DNA of 64,000 nucleotides from contig NZ_CP067992.1 in the NCBI RefSeq assembly GCF_016658865.1, forward strand, positions 701,001-765,000. Direction: 5' to 3'. A program made the translations under genes and the position numbers. The notes under the pieces were generated by a model. It was not told the DNA's origin and searched no databases. It worked only from the letters and a program-made list of their open reading frames with translations. The stretch comes from Streptococcus mitis. GTDB lineage: Bacteria; Bacillota; Bacilli; Lactobacillales; Streptococcaceae. How positions within the stretch are numbered: position 1 is the stretch's first letter; each line of letters starts with the position of its first letter. This document shows, in pieces, positions 44,954-53,115 of the stretch.

Positions 44954-45200
44954 ACAATACCTACGTGAAAAGCTGGATGCCATGCGCCAGAATTTTGTTG
45001 AATCAACTCACCACGAACGAGCGGTGGGAGTGCTAGACCAAGCGCGTATGAGCAAAAAAATGCTTAAAATCAAGAAAAAATTAGTTGCTCTTGAAATGGA
45101 ACGGTGCCAGAGAAAAATTGAGCACAAAGATTGTTCCAAGATTGACCAAAAAATCAAAGAGCAGAAGGAGATTTTTGAATCCTGCTGTAAAAAAGATTAA
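44946..45200 (+). CDS. Small coiled-coil protein of the mnmL operon, unknown
   Basis: 84 residues, strongly charged (Lys, Glu, Gln) and helical throughout; four cysteines (RCQRKIEHKDC, and ESCCKKD at the end). A conserved-looking N-terminal stretch LDAMRQNFVESTHHERAVGV precedes the coiled coil. I know no named family or function. It overlaps mnmM by eight bases, and its stop overlaps the ribosome site of the antiporter gene, so it is coupled to both. Ordinary base composition suggests a native gene. Confidence 0.7.
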   Translation: MDKQYLREKLDAMRQNFVESTHHERAVGVLDQARMSKKMLKIKKKLVALEMERCQRKIEHKDCSKIDQKIKEQKEIFESCCKKD

Positions 45201-45211
45201 GGAGGAATTGC

Positions 45212-47266
45212 GTGGAATTACTGATTTACCTCATCCTATTTTTACTGGTCTTGATTGTTTCAAGTACAACCAATAAGCTCCTGCCCTTTTTGCCGCTTCC
45301 ATTGGTTCAAATTCTTTTGGGAATTGTGATTGGTCTCTTTTTACCAAATACTGACTTTCATCTCAATACGGAGTTGTTTTTGGCTCTGGTTATCGGGCCC
45401 TTGCTTTTCCGAGAGTCCGAAGAAGCAGATATTACGGCTATTTTAAAACACTGGCGAATCATTGTCTATCTCATATTTCCAGTGATTTTCATCTCGACCC
45501 TGAGTTTGGGTGGCTTGGCTCATCTTCTTTGGCTCAGCCTTCCCTTGGCAGCTTGCTTGGCTGTTGGGGCAGCCCTTGGCCCTACGGACTTGGTGGCCTT
45601 TGCCTCTCTTTCGGAGCGCTTTAGCTTTCCTAAGCGCGTGTCCAATATTCTCAAAGGTGAAGGACTCTTGAATGATGCTTCTGGCTTGGTGGCCTTTCAG
45701 GTTGCCTTGGCCGCTTGGACAACAGGAACCTTTTCACTTGGGCAAGCGGGTAGCTCGCTCATCTTTTCAATTCTAGGTGGTTTTCTGATTGGCTTTTTAA
45801 CAGCCATGACCAATCGTTTCCTCCATACTTTTTTGTTAAGTGTGCGCGCAACGGATATAGCTAGTGAGCTCCTTCTGGAATTGAGTTTGCCTCTAGTGAC
45901 CTTCTTTCTAGCAGAAGAAGTACACGTTTCTGGGATTATTGCCGTTGTAGTTGCGGGGATTTTAAAGGCAAGTCGCTTTAAGAAAATCACGCTTCTCGAA
46001 GCCCAAGTGGATACGGTGACCGAGACAGTCTGGCATACAGTAACCTTTATGCTCAACGGTTCTGTCTTTGTGATTTTGGGAATGGAGTTGGAAATGATAG
46101 CAGAGCCTATCTTGACCAATCCGATCTATAATCCCTTACTTTTATTGGTATCTCTTATAGCCCTTACCTTTGTCCTCTTTGCTATTCGTTTTGTCATGAT
46201 TTATGGCTATTATACCTATAGGACTAGACGTCTCAAGAAAAAGCTAAATAAGTATATGAAGGACATGCTTCTCTTGACCTTCTCAGGTGTTAAGGGAACG
46301 GTGTCGATTGCTACGATTCTTCTGATACCAAGTAATTTAGAGCAGGAGTATCCTCTCTTGCTTTTCCTTGTCGCAGGTGTGACGCTTGTCAGCTTTTTAA
46401 CAGGTCTCTTGGTCTTGCCTCATCTTTCTGATGAACAGGAAGAAAGCAAGGACTATCTCATGCATATCGCTATTTTGAATGAAGTGACGCTAGAGTTGGA
46501 GAAAGAGTTGGAAGATACCAGGAATAAGCTCCCTCTCTATGCAGCCATTGACAATTATCATGGACGTATTGAAAATCTCATCCTGAGTCAGGAAAATAAG
46601 GGGGCTCAAGAAGACTGGGAGGCCTTGAAACTTCTTATCCTCAGTATTGAAAGTGATGGATTGGAACAGGCTTATGAAGAAGGCAAGATGAGTGAGCGTG
46701 CTTATCGGGTCTACCAACGTTATTTGAAAAACATGGAACAAGGTATTAATCGCAAATTTGCTTCACGGTTGACCTATTATTTCCTTGTTTCCTTGCGGAT
46801 TTTACGTTTTCTCCTTCACGAAGTATTTACCTTTGGCAAGACCTTTCGCAGTTGGAAAAATGAAGAATCACAGAAACTCAGAGCCCTTGACTATGACCAA
46901 ATTGCAGAGCTCTATCTAGAAAATACAGAGATGATTATCGAAAGTTTGGAGAACCTAAAAGGGGTTTATAAGAGTTCTTTGATCAGCTTCATGCAGGATT
47001 CTCGTCTCCGAGAAACAGCTATTATCACCAGTGGTGCTTTTGTCGAACGGGTTATCAACCGTGTCAAACCCAACAATATCGATGAAATGCTGAGAGGCTA
47101 TTATCTGGAGCGCAAGTTGATTTTCGAATATGAAGAAAAACGATTGATTACGGCCAAGTATGCCAAGAAATTACGACAAAATGTGAATAACTTAGAGAAC
47201 TATTCTCTGAAGGAAGCTGCCAATACTCTGCCTTATGATATGATGGAATTGGTAAGAAGAAATTAA
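45212..47266 (+). CDS. CPA1-type Na+/H+ (cation/proton) antiporter
   Basis: 684-residue membrane transporter. Residues ~1-410 hold 11-12 helices including the core motif GEGLLNDASGLVAFQ (ion-binding Asp) and FTFSGVKGT-like LTFSGVKGTVSIAT, typical of NhaP/CPA1 exchangers. Residues ~415-684 form a long hydrophilic, mostly helical tail, probably regulatory. GTG start at 45212 with AAGGAGG six bases upstream. It should expel Na+ or K+ in exchange for protons and help with alkaline or salt stress. Continues the mnmL transcript. Confidence 0.87.
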   Translation: MELLIYLILFLLVLIVSSTTNKLLPFLPLPLVQILLGIVIGLFLPNTDFHLNTELFLALVIGPLLFRESEEADITAILKHWRIIVYLIFPVIFISTLSLGGLAHLLWLSLPLAACLAVGAALGPTDLVAFASLSERFSFPKRVSNILKGEGLLNDASGLVAFQVALAAWTTGTFSLGQAGSSLIFSILGGFLIGFLTAMTNRFLHTFLLSVRATDIASELLLELSLPLVTFFLAEEVHVSGIIAVVVAGILKASRFKKITLLEAQVDTVTETVWHTVTFMLNGSVFVILGMELEMIAEPILTNPIYNPLLLLVSLIALTFVLFAIRFVMIYGYYTYRTRRLKKKLNKYMKDMLLLTFSGVKGTVSIATILLIPSNLEQEYPLLLFLVAGVTLVSFLTGLLVLPHLSDEQEESKDYLMHIAILNEVTLELEKELEDTRNKLPLYAAIDNYHGRIENLILSQENKGAQEDWEALKLLILSIESDGLEQAYEEGKMSERAYRVYQRYLKNMEQGINRKFASRLTYYFLVSLRILRFLLHEVFTFGKTFRSWKNEESQKLRALDYDQIAELYLENTEMIIESLENLKGVYKSSLISFMQDSRLRETAIITSGAFVERVINRVKPNNIDEMLRGYYLERKLIFEYEEKRLITAKYAKKLRQNVNNLENYSLKEAANTLPYDMMELVRRN

Positions 47267-47293
47267 TCAAGATTGTAAGTGAAGGAGTGTGAC

Positions 47294-48154
47294 ATGAAGA
47301 AGTGGTGGAAAGAGCTGATAGACAAGCCTTTAGTAAAAGCTTTTTTGCATTATTATCAAGCATCAGATAGTGAGTTGACCAGCGTCGCAGTGGCCTACTA
47401 TTGGTTGATTTCGATTTTCCCCCTGCTTTTGGTGGTGGTCAATATCCTCCCCTATTTTCAGATTCCAGTTTCTAATTTTTTAAAGGTTGTCAGTGAATTC
47501 TTGCCAGATACGGTTTATGATGTGGTCGCAAAGATTATTACAGAGGTGCTGACCCAACCTTCAACGGGTTTGTTGAGTTTTGCGGTTTTGTCAGCCCTCT
47601 GGACCTTTTCAAAATCCATGAACTTCTTGCAGAAAGCCTTTAATAAAGCTTACGGAGTAGCTAAAAATCGTGGAATGATTTCTCATCAGCTCATGAGTTT
47701 GTTTGTCAGTTTTGGTCTGCAGATTCTCTTTGCTTTAGCTCTCTTTCTGAGTGTCTTTGGTCGCATGCTCCTCAACCTTATCAAAAGCTACTGGCAATCG
47801 GATAGTCCTCTCTTTGCTTATCTGCAAGACCTGACAGGCCCCTTGGTCTATGCCTTGATTTTTGCCATCTTGGTTATGATTTATTATTTCCTGCCCAATG
47901 TTAAGGTGCGACGAATTCGAAATGTATTACCAGGTAGTACCTTTGTCTTGTTGACTCTGGTATTACTGCTCAATATTTTTTCAGTCTATGTCAACAACTA
48001 TGTTAATCACCTCGTGGACGTCCGTTTCTTCAGTTCCATCGTCGTGGTGGTTATGATGTTTTGGTTTATTCTCATCGCTAAGATTTTGATTGTCGGAGCA
48101 GTGATCAATGCCAGTGTTCAGAGTTTGAAAGATCCGAGTTTGAGAACAGACTAA
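47294..48154 (+). CDS. YihY/BrkB-family membrane protein
   Basis: 286 residues with about six helices, matching the YihY/virulence factor BrkB family (formerly mislabelled ribonuclease BN). Visible landmarks are SVAVAYYWLISIFPLLLVVV, LWTFSKSMNFLQKAFNKAY and YYFLPNVKVRRIRNVLPGS. The start at 47294 (MKKWWKELIDK) has AAGGAG upstream and is preferred to 47279. The family's function is unsettled; transport or envelope roles have been proposed. It ends the operon; accessory DNA begins right after it. Confidence 0.85.
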   Translation: MKKWWKELIDKPLVKAFLHYYQASDSELTSVAVAYYWLISIFPLLLVVVNILPYFQIPVSNFLKVVSEFLPDTVYDVVAKIITEVLTQPSTGLLSFAVLSALWTFSKSMNFLQKAFNKAYGVAKNRGMISHQLMSLFVSFGLQILFALALFLSVFGRMLLNLIKSYWQSDSPLFAYLQDLTGPLVYALIFAILVMIYYFLPNVKVRRIRNVLPGSTFVLLTLVLLLNIFSVYVNNYVNHLVDVRFFSSIVVVVMMFWFILIAKILIVGAVINASVQSLKDPSLRTD

Positions 48155-48189
48155 CGAATTTTTAATTCATTACAAAACGCATAATATGA

Positions 48190-48456
48190 AAATTCCACGA
48201 GGTCAACTATAGTCAGAAAGCTGAACAACAAGCCAAAACGCCCAAAAAAGGCGGCAAAAAGCAAGCACCTTCAAGCAACGTGCCGAAATGGTCAAATCCT
48301 GATTATGTCAACGAATTAGACCCAAAAATCGTTGATATGCTAGTAGAATTTCACAAGTCGCAAGGCACTTTGGAAACTCCCGAGGTGCAAGCAGAAATTG
48401 CCCAAAAACGTGAAGAAATCAAGCAAAGGAGAGCTAAGCTTGAGGCTAAAAAATAA
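48190..48456 (+). pseudogene. Remnant of a mobile-element replication initiator (C-terminal end)
   Basis: A frame with no start codon (stop at 48187-48189) runs for 88 codons. It has a Lys/Gln-rich linker (KAEQQAKTPKKGGKKQAP), then SSNVPKWSNPDYVN, and a charged helical end (EIAQKREEIKQRRAKLEAKK). The NVPxWSNPxY motif followed by a helical Glu/Lys tail is what I know from C-termini of replication initiator (RepA/DnaD-like) proteins of streptococcal phages and integrative elements. Another short frame after it (to about 48522) also looks like gene debris. Confidence 0.5.
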
Positions 48457-48534
48457 GAACTTTTGAACCGCTTGAACAAATAGAGTTTCGCAAGTATTAT
48501 GCTTACAAATTACTTGAATAATTAACTAAAACAT

Positions 48535-48569
48535 AAACCCTGCCTTTATATCTAGGCAGGGTTTTTATT
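48535..48569. terminator. Strong hairpin closing the accessory locus
   Basis: AAACCCTGCCT (48535-48545) pairs with AGGCAGGGTTT (48554-48564), perfect 11 bp, with T-rich sequence on both strands. On the minus strand it lies one base past the second stop codon of the secreted-protein gene (48570). Confidence 0.88.
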
Positions 48570-49229
48570 TTAGAAATTCACGTAGGTTGTTTCGGTTTTT
48601 ACATACCCAGTATAGTCTGAGTTTCTATAGTATTCAGTGATAAACTTCTATTTTCTTTGAGCAACATGGATATAAGTACTTGTTATGTAGTATGGATATG
48701 GGCTTTGTGAATCCAAGTAAGACTGATAAGCTTGTATACCAAAATATGCTTCACCAACTATTGTACCCCATGGACCCCCTAATACAGAAGCTATTTTACC
48801 AATCGCATAACTTATTCCAGAACCAATCATGAAGTTAGCGAATGTGTTAGCTTGTTTATTCCCATATATTGTGTTGACGTAATTCCAAACATTAGGATCG
48901 TATGATCTAAAAGATATATTTAGGTCGATTTCATTCTTTTGATAAGCCATATAAAATACCCCATTGATATAGACGCCGTCAGCACGTCGTTCAATAGTGT
49001 CTACACTTCCATCTGGATTGACAACCTCAAGAACTTCATCGCTTAAAATATTTACTTGCGCATCTCCGAACCGCACTGATGAGCCATTCTCAAACTGAGC
49101 CTCACCAGATACAACTTTAGAGTTTGCCGATAAGCTATCATCAGCAAAAACAACAAGCGACGGGGAAATGCTAGACATACAGAAAACAGACATAACTAGC
49201 AAACACATGCATTTAAACATCTTAGACAT
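48570..49229 (-). pseudogene. Secreted protein, unknown, with in-frame amber codon (193 + 25 codons)
   Basis: Minus-strand gene for an exported protein: signal peptide residues 1-29 (MFKCMCLLVMSVFCMSSISP region, cleavage near VFADD). The mature part has a beta-rich segment FENGSSVRFGDAQVNILSDE, VVNPDGSVDTIERRADGVYI, and a Gly/Ala-rich hydrophobic helix (SGISYAIGKIASVLGGPWGT). Translation stops at a TAG (48650-48648) after HVAQRK, but the same frame stays open for 25 codons (KFITEYYRNSDYTGYVKTET then TYVNF) to a TAA at 48570, one base before the terminator. The intact protein was thus probably ~219 residues. It resembles secreted bacteriocin-like proteins (geobacillin-26 type is possible, unproven). 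Confidence 0.7.
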
Positions 49230-49250
49230 AACGGAAACTCTTTTGTATTT

Positions 49251-49279
49251 TTGATTTTTTTCAACTTTTATTATACAAT
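49251..49279. promoter_or_regulatory. Overlapping divergent promoters of the accessory pair
   Basis: Plus strand: TTGATT (49251-49256), 17-base spacer, TACAAT (49274-49279). Minus strand: TATAAT at 49275-49270. The two -10 boxes overlap by two bases, so polymerase can occupy only one side at a time. Confidence 0.6.
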
Positions 49280-49309
49280 AAAACCAAATAAAAAGAAGGC
49301 GGTAACAAT

Positions 49310-49504
49310 ATGCTTAATGTGAAAATTTTTTATATATTTTTATTTTTGATCGTTGTCGAAACTACAGGCTTGTTGTTGAAAAACGGTCTTGAAAGAGGTT
49401 ATTTAGATACAGGATCTATCATCCTTGCAGTTTTTTCATTTGCTTTCTACAACTTATGTTCATTCGGTTGGGTCTACTTTACAATAAAAAACAATAAAAA
49501 ATAA
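49310..49504 (+). CDS. Small two-helix membrane protein, possible immunity protein
   Basis: 64 residues: short basic start, helix 1 (IFYIFLFLIVVETTGLLL), polar loop KNGLERGYLDTG, helix 2 (SIILAVFSFAFYNLCSFGWV) and a basic tail KNNKK. The ribosome site is GAAGGCGG, seven bases before the ATG. No family recognised. Divergent from the secreted protein and sharing its promoter region, it has the size and shape of bacteriocin immunity peptides; that role is inference only. A terminator follows. Confidence 0.65.
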   Translation: MLNVKIFYIFLFLIVVETTGLLLKNGLERGYLDTGSIILAVFSFAFYNLCSFGWVYFTIKNNKK

Positions 49505-49545
49505 ATAGACGTATTTTCAAAAAAAGATTACATATTTATATCAGT

Positions 49546-49574
49546 AAAACAACGATTTAAATCGTCGTTTTTTT
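49546..49574 (+). terminator. Terminator after the small membrane protein
   Basis: Hairpin centred on the palindrome CGATTTAAATCG with flanking pairs (AACAA / TCGTT, one mismatch) followed by seven T. Confidence 0.7.
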
Positions 49575-49741
49575 GTATAACTCCCCCTGAAATTTATTTT
49601 AATTATGCAAATTTCACGTATTTTTGGTGCTGAGACGGCAATTCTGAGAGCTTTTCAGACTTTTTTGCGACTGTCTACATTAGAAAAGCTTAGAGCACCA
49701 AAGGATAATGCCTGATAATATGCGTTTTTTGATTTTGGAAA

Positions 49742-50770
49742 TTAATAGATAAACATGGCATCACCAAAACTAAAGAAGCGGTAGTGTTCTTGGATGGCAT
49801 GGTGGTAAGCATCTAAGACTAATTCACGGCCGGTAAAGGCAGAAACCAACATGACCAGAGTTGATTTTGGCAGGTGGAAGTTGGTTGAAAAGGCATCTAC
49901 AACCTTCCATTGGTATCCAGGTTTGATAAAGATATTGGTCCAGCCAGAATCTGCTTGGATTTGCCCATCAAATTTGGAACCGATAGTCTCCAGTGTGCGG
50001 ATTGAAGTGGTTCCAACAGCGATGACACGACCACCATTTTCCTTAACAGTGCGAAGGGTGGCCGCTGCTTCCTCAGAAAGTTGATAGAATTCTGAGTGCA
50101 TTTCGTGTTCGTCCAGATTATCCACAGAAACAGGTCTAAAGGTTCCGAGCCCGACATGGAGAGTCAAATAGACCAGATGAACACCTTTAGCTTGGATTTC
50201 TGTCAGCAGTTCTTTGGTGAAGTGCAATCCAGCAGTCGGTGCAGCAGCAGAGCCACTTTCTTTAGCGTAGACGGTTTGATAGCGTTCACGGTCATCCAGT
50301 TTTTCATGGATATAAGGTGGTAGAGGCATTTCTCCCAGACTTTCCAAGACTTCTAGGAAAATTCCTTGGTATTCAAAGCAGACAATACGGCCCCCGTGGG
50401 TCAATTCTTCCGTAACGACAGCGCTGAGACGACCATCACCAAAGCTGACGCGAGTACCGACCTTGAGGCGTTTGGCAGGTTTAGCCAGCACTTCCCACTC
50501 ATCTCCAGCAGTGTTTTTTAGGAGGAGAAGTTCCACATGGCCTCCTGTCTCCTCTTTTTGACCATAGAGACGAGCAGGGAGAACACGGGTGTCGTTCATT
50601 ACAAGGGCATCACCAGGTTCCAGCATATCAATAATAGAGTGGAAGTGTTTATCCTGCATTTCTCTCGTCTCACGATTGACGATAAGGAGTTTAGAGGCAT
50701 CTCGTTTTTCAAGAGGTGTTTGGGCAATCAATTCTTCTGGCAAGTGGAAATCAAAATCAGCTGTATTCAT
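49742..50770 (-). CDS. queA: S-adenosylmethionine:tRNA ribosyltransferase-isomerase
   Basis: 342 residues; transfers the ribosyl part of SAM to preQ1 in tRNA, the step before queuosine. Conserved parts: [19 protein letters not shown] at the start, [45 protein letters not shown] and [15 protein letters not shown]. Standard length. Minus strand, monocistronic, with extended -10 TGTTATAAT (50815-50807). It backs onto the nagB promoter. Together with miaA and mnmL/mnmM it makes this window rich in tRNA-modification genes. Confidence 0.96.
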   Translation of the reverse strand: MNTADFDFHLPEELIAQTPLEKRDASKLLIVNRETREMQDKHFHSIIDMLEPGDALVMNDTRVLPARLYGQKEETGGHVELLLLKNTAGDEWEVLAKPAKRLKVGTRVSFGDGRLSAVVTEELTHGGRIVCFEYQGIFLEVLESLGEMPLPPYIHEKLDDRERYQTVYAKESGSAAAPTAGLHFTKELLTEIQAKGVHLVYLTLHVGLGTFRPVSVDNLDEHEMHSEFYQLSEEAAATLRTVKENGGRVIAVGTTSIRTLETIGSKFDGQIQADSGWTNIFIKPGYQWKVVDAFSTNFHLPKSTLVMLVSAFTGRELVLDAYHHAIQEHYRFFSFGDAMFIY

Positions 50771-50806
50771 ATATCTCTTTATTCTTTCTAAGTTCTAATC
50801 CTATCC

Positions 50807-50815
50807 ATTATAACA
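50807..50815 (-). promoter_or_regulatory. Extended -10 of queA
   Basis: TGTTATAAT on the minus strand, 37 bases before the queA ATG. Confidence 0.65.
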
Positions 50816-50847
50816 TGTTTCAAGTTTGGACGCTCTTTTTTTAGAAA

Positions 50848-50862
50848 TTAAATCGTTTTCAC
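50848..50862 (-). promoter_or_regulatory. Imperfect cre-like site before nagB
   Basis: Minus-strand GTGAAAACGATTTAA agrees with WTGNAANCGNWNNCW except at two positions (first W and the C). It abuts the nagB -35 box. A CcpA role is possible but weaker than at bgaA. Confidence 0.35.
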
Positions 50863-50891
50863 TTGACAAAAATTGGTCTATACCATATAAT
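50863..50891 (+). promoter_or_regulatory. nagB promoter with NagR-type operator in the spacer
   Basis: TTGACA (50863-50868), 17-base spacer, TATAAT (50886-50891). The spacer carries ATTGGTCTATACCAT (50872-50886), a TGGT-N4-ACCA dyad like the operators of GntR-family NagR/DasR regulators of amino-sugar genes. Binding there would block polymerase directly. Confidence 0.75.
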
Positions 50892-50920
50892 AAATATAGA
50901 TTAAAACGGAGGATAAAAAG

Positions 50921-51628
50921 ATGAAAGTTATTAAAGTTGAAAACCAAATCGAAGGTGGAAAAGTTGCTTTTGAGATTTTGAAGGAGAAATTAGCCAATGG
51001 CGCTCAAACATTGGGACTTGCGACAGGAAGCAGCCCACTTGAATTTTACAAGGAAATCGTTGAAAGTGACCTTGATTTTTCAAATCTAACCAGTGTAAAC
51101 CTTGATGAGTATGTAGGACTTGATGGCGACAACCCACAGTCTTATCGTTACTTCATGCAAGAAAACTTGTTTAACCAAAAACCATTTAAAGAAAGTTTCT
51201 TGCCTCGTGGGGTTAAGGATAATGCTGAAGCTGAAGTTGAACGCTACAACCAAATTTTGGCTGATCATCCAGTGGACCTTCAAATCTTGGGAATCGGTCG
51301 CAATGGACATATCGGCTTTAATGAACCTGGTACTCCATTTGACAGTCAAACACACCTAGTCGAACTTGACCAGTCTACTATCGAAGCCAATGCTCGCTTC
51401 TTTGAAAAGATTGAAGATGTTCCAACCCAAGCCATCTCAATGGGAATTAAAAATATCTTGGATGCCAAGTCAATTATTCTCTTTGCTTACGGTGAGTCGA
51501 AAGCAGAAGCCATTGCCGGAACAGTGTTTGGACCAGTGACTGAGAGTCTACCAGCAAGTAGCCTGCAAAATCACCCTGATGTGACGATCATTGCAGATGC
51601 TGAAGCCCTCAGCTTACTTGAAAAATAA
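50921..51628 (+). CDS. nagB: Glucosamine-6-phosphate deaminase
   Basis: 235 residues, the short Firmicute form. Converts glucosamine-6-phosphate to fructose-6-phosphate and ammonia, feeding amino sugars into glycolysis. [16 protein letters not shown] binds phosphate; NLDEYVGL has the catalytic acid pair; [15 protein letters not shown] contains the active-site His. Monocistronic with GGAGG before the ATG. Its promoter carries a dyad typical of NagR operators, so induction by amino sugars is expected. Confidence 0.96.
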   Translation: MKVIKVENQIEGGKVAFEILKEKLANGAQTLGLATGSSPLEFYKEIVESDLDFSNLTSVNLDEYVGLDGDNPQSYRYFMQENLFNQKPFKESFLPRGVKDNAEAEVERYNQILADHPVDLQILGIGRNGHIGFNEPGTPFDSQTHLVELDQSTIEANARFFEKIEDVPTQAISMGIKNILDAKSIILFAYGESKAEAIAGTVFGPVTESLPASSLQNHPDVTIIADAEALSLLEK

Positions 51629-51703
51629 AAAGTAATGTTCTATTGAACGCTTTCAACTCTTGTATAAATGGAAGAAAAAATCAAAATTAAACCGCATTTT
51701 TTC

Positions 51704-51732
51704 TTGACAATTATTCCTTTTACGTGTAAAAT
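51704..51732 (+). promoter_or_regulatory. rpsU promoter
   Basis: TTGACA (51704-51709), 17-base spacer, TAAAAT (51727-51732), 35 bases before the rpsU ATG. Confidence 0.8.
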
Positions 51733-51766
51733 AGAATAGATCTTGAACTTGAAGGGAGTGAAAAAA

Positions 51767-51943
51767 ATGTCTAAAACAGTAGTACGTAAGAATGAATCTC
51801 TTGACGACGCACTTCGTCGTTTCAAACGTGCGGTTACTAAAGCTGGTACTCTTCAAGAAACACGCAAACGTGAATTCTATGAAAAACCTTCTGTAAAACG
51901 TAAACGTAAATCAGAAGCAGCTCGTAAACGTAAAAAATTCTAA
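51767..51943 (+). CDS. rpsU: 30S ribosomal protein S21
   Basis: 58 residues, the normal bacterial S21 length: [20 protein letters not shown], then a long basic tail ([20 protein letters not shown]). S21 binds near the anti-Shine-Dalgarno end of 16S rRNA and aids initiation. GAAGGGAGTG precedes the ATG at 51767; the upstream in-frame codon at 51743 is not used. Strong own promoter; an imperfect hairpin with T-run follows at about 51949-51983, just before a RUP element. Confidence 0.96.
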
Positions 51944-51985
51944 TTAGAAATGAAAGGCTGGAGAAATCTAGTCCTTTTTCTTTTA

Positions 51986-52090
51986 ATACTCTTCGAAAAT
52001 CAAATTCAAACCACGTCAACGTCGCCTTGCCGTACTCAAGTACAGCCTACGGCTAGTTTCCTAGTTTGCTCTTTGATTTTCATTGAGTAT
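51986..52090. repeat. RUP repeat element, copy 1
   Basis: 105-bp element with terminal inverted repeats ATACTCTTCGAAAATC and GATTTTCATTGAGTAT. It is the RUP of mitis-group streptococci, a MITE thought to be moved by the IS630-Spn1 transposase. About 95 percent identical to the copy at 61116. It lies between rpsU and hprK, upstream of the hprK promoter. Confidence 0.88.
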
Positions 52091-52139
52091 AAATAAATAC
52101 TCCAAAGCCTGCAAAAATCTCAAATATCCTTCTACAATT

Positions 52140-52148
52140 TGATATAAT
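52140..52148 (+). promoter_or_regulatory. Extended -10 of the hprK operon
   Basis: TGATATAAT, 31 bases before the hprK ATG; -35 weak. Confidence 0.6.
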
Positions 52149-52179
52149 AGAGAGAAGAACTCATTTGAAGGAGGAAATG

Positions 52180-53115
52180 ATGTCGGTTTTAGTAAAAGAA
52201 GTGATTGAAAAGCTTAGACTAGATATTGTCTATGGCGAACCAGAATTGCTTGAAAAGGAAATCAATACAGCGGATATTATGCGACCTGGTCTTGAAATGA
52301 CAGGCTATTTTGACTACTATACACCAGAGCGAATCCAACTCTTGGGAATGAAGGAGTGGTCCTATCTCGTTTCGATGTCCTCTCACAACCGTTACCAAGT
52401 CTTGAAAAAAATGTTTCTACCTGAGACACCTGCGGTTATTGTTGCCCGTGGTTTGGTGGTTCCGGAGGAGATGCTAAAGGCAGCTAGAGAATGTAAGATT
52501 GCCATCTTAACTAGTCGTACAGCAACCAGTCGTTTATCTGGAGAGTTATCTAGTTATCTGGATTCACGTTTAGCAGAACGTACTAGTGTGCACGGTGTCT
52601 TGATGGATATTTATGGAATGGGTGTCTTGATTCAGGGAGATAGTGGTATCGGTAAGAGTGAGACAGGTTTAGAGCTTGTCAAACGTGGTCACCGCTTGGT
52701 AGCTGATGACCGTGTCGATATCTTTGCCAAGGATGAGATTACTCTTTGGGGTGAACCAGCTGAAATCTTGAAACACTTGATTGAAATTCGTGGTGTTGGG
52801 ATTATCGATGTTATGAGTCTCTACGGTGCGAGTGCGGTCAAGGATTCTTCACAAGTCCAGCTAGCCGTTTACCTGGAAAATTACGATACGCATAAGACTT
52901 TTGATCGTCTTGGAAACAATGCCGAGGAAATAGAAATTTCTGGCGTAGGCATTCCTCGTATCCGCATTCCAGTTAAAACTGGTCGTAATATCTCTGTCGT
53001 GATTGAGGCAGCTGCCATGAATTATCGTGCCAAGGAAATGGGCTTTGATGCGACTCGTTTGTTCGAAGAACGTTTGACAAATCTCATTGCTCAGAACGAG
53101 GTGCCTAATGCTTGA
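52180..53115 (+). CDS. hprK: HPr kinase/phosphorylase
   Basis: 311-residue bifunctional sensor of catabolite repression: phosphorylates HPr at Ser-46 when glycolytic intermediates are high and removes the phosphate when phosphate is high. C-terminal domain has P-loop [22 protein letters not shown] and the HprK signature [17 protein letters not shown]. Start at 52180 has AAGGAGG five bases upstream. HPr-Ser-P is the CcpA corepressor, so this gene is the likely upstream control of the bgaA cre sites. Overlaps lgt by eight bases. Confidence 0.96.
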   Translation: MSVLVKEVIEKLRLDIVYGEPELLEKEINTADIMRPGLEMTGYFDYYTPERIQLLGMKEWSYLVSMSSHNRYQVLKKMFLPETPAVIVARGLVVPEEMLKAARECKIAILTSRTATSRLSGELSSYLDSRLAERTSVHGVLMDIYGMGVLIQGDSGIGKSETGLELVKRGHRLVADDRVDIFAKDEITLWGEPAEILKHLIEIRGVGIIDVMSLYGASAVKDSSQVQLAVYLENYDTHKTFDRLGNNAEEIEISGVGIPRIRIPVKTGRNISVVIEAAAMNYRAKEMGFDATRLFEERLTNLIAQNEVPNA

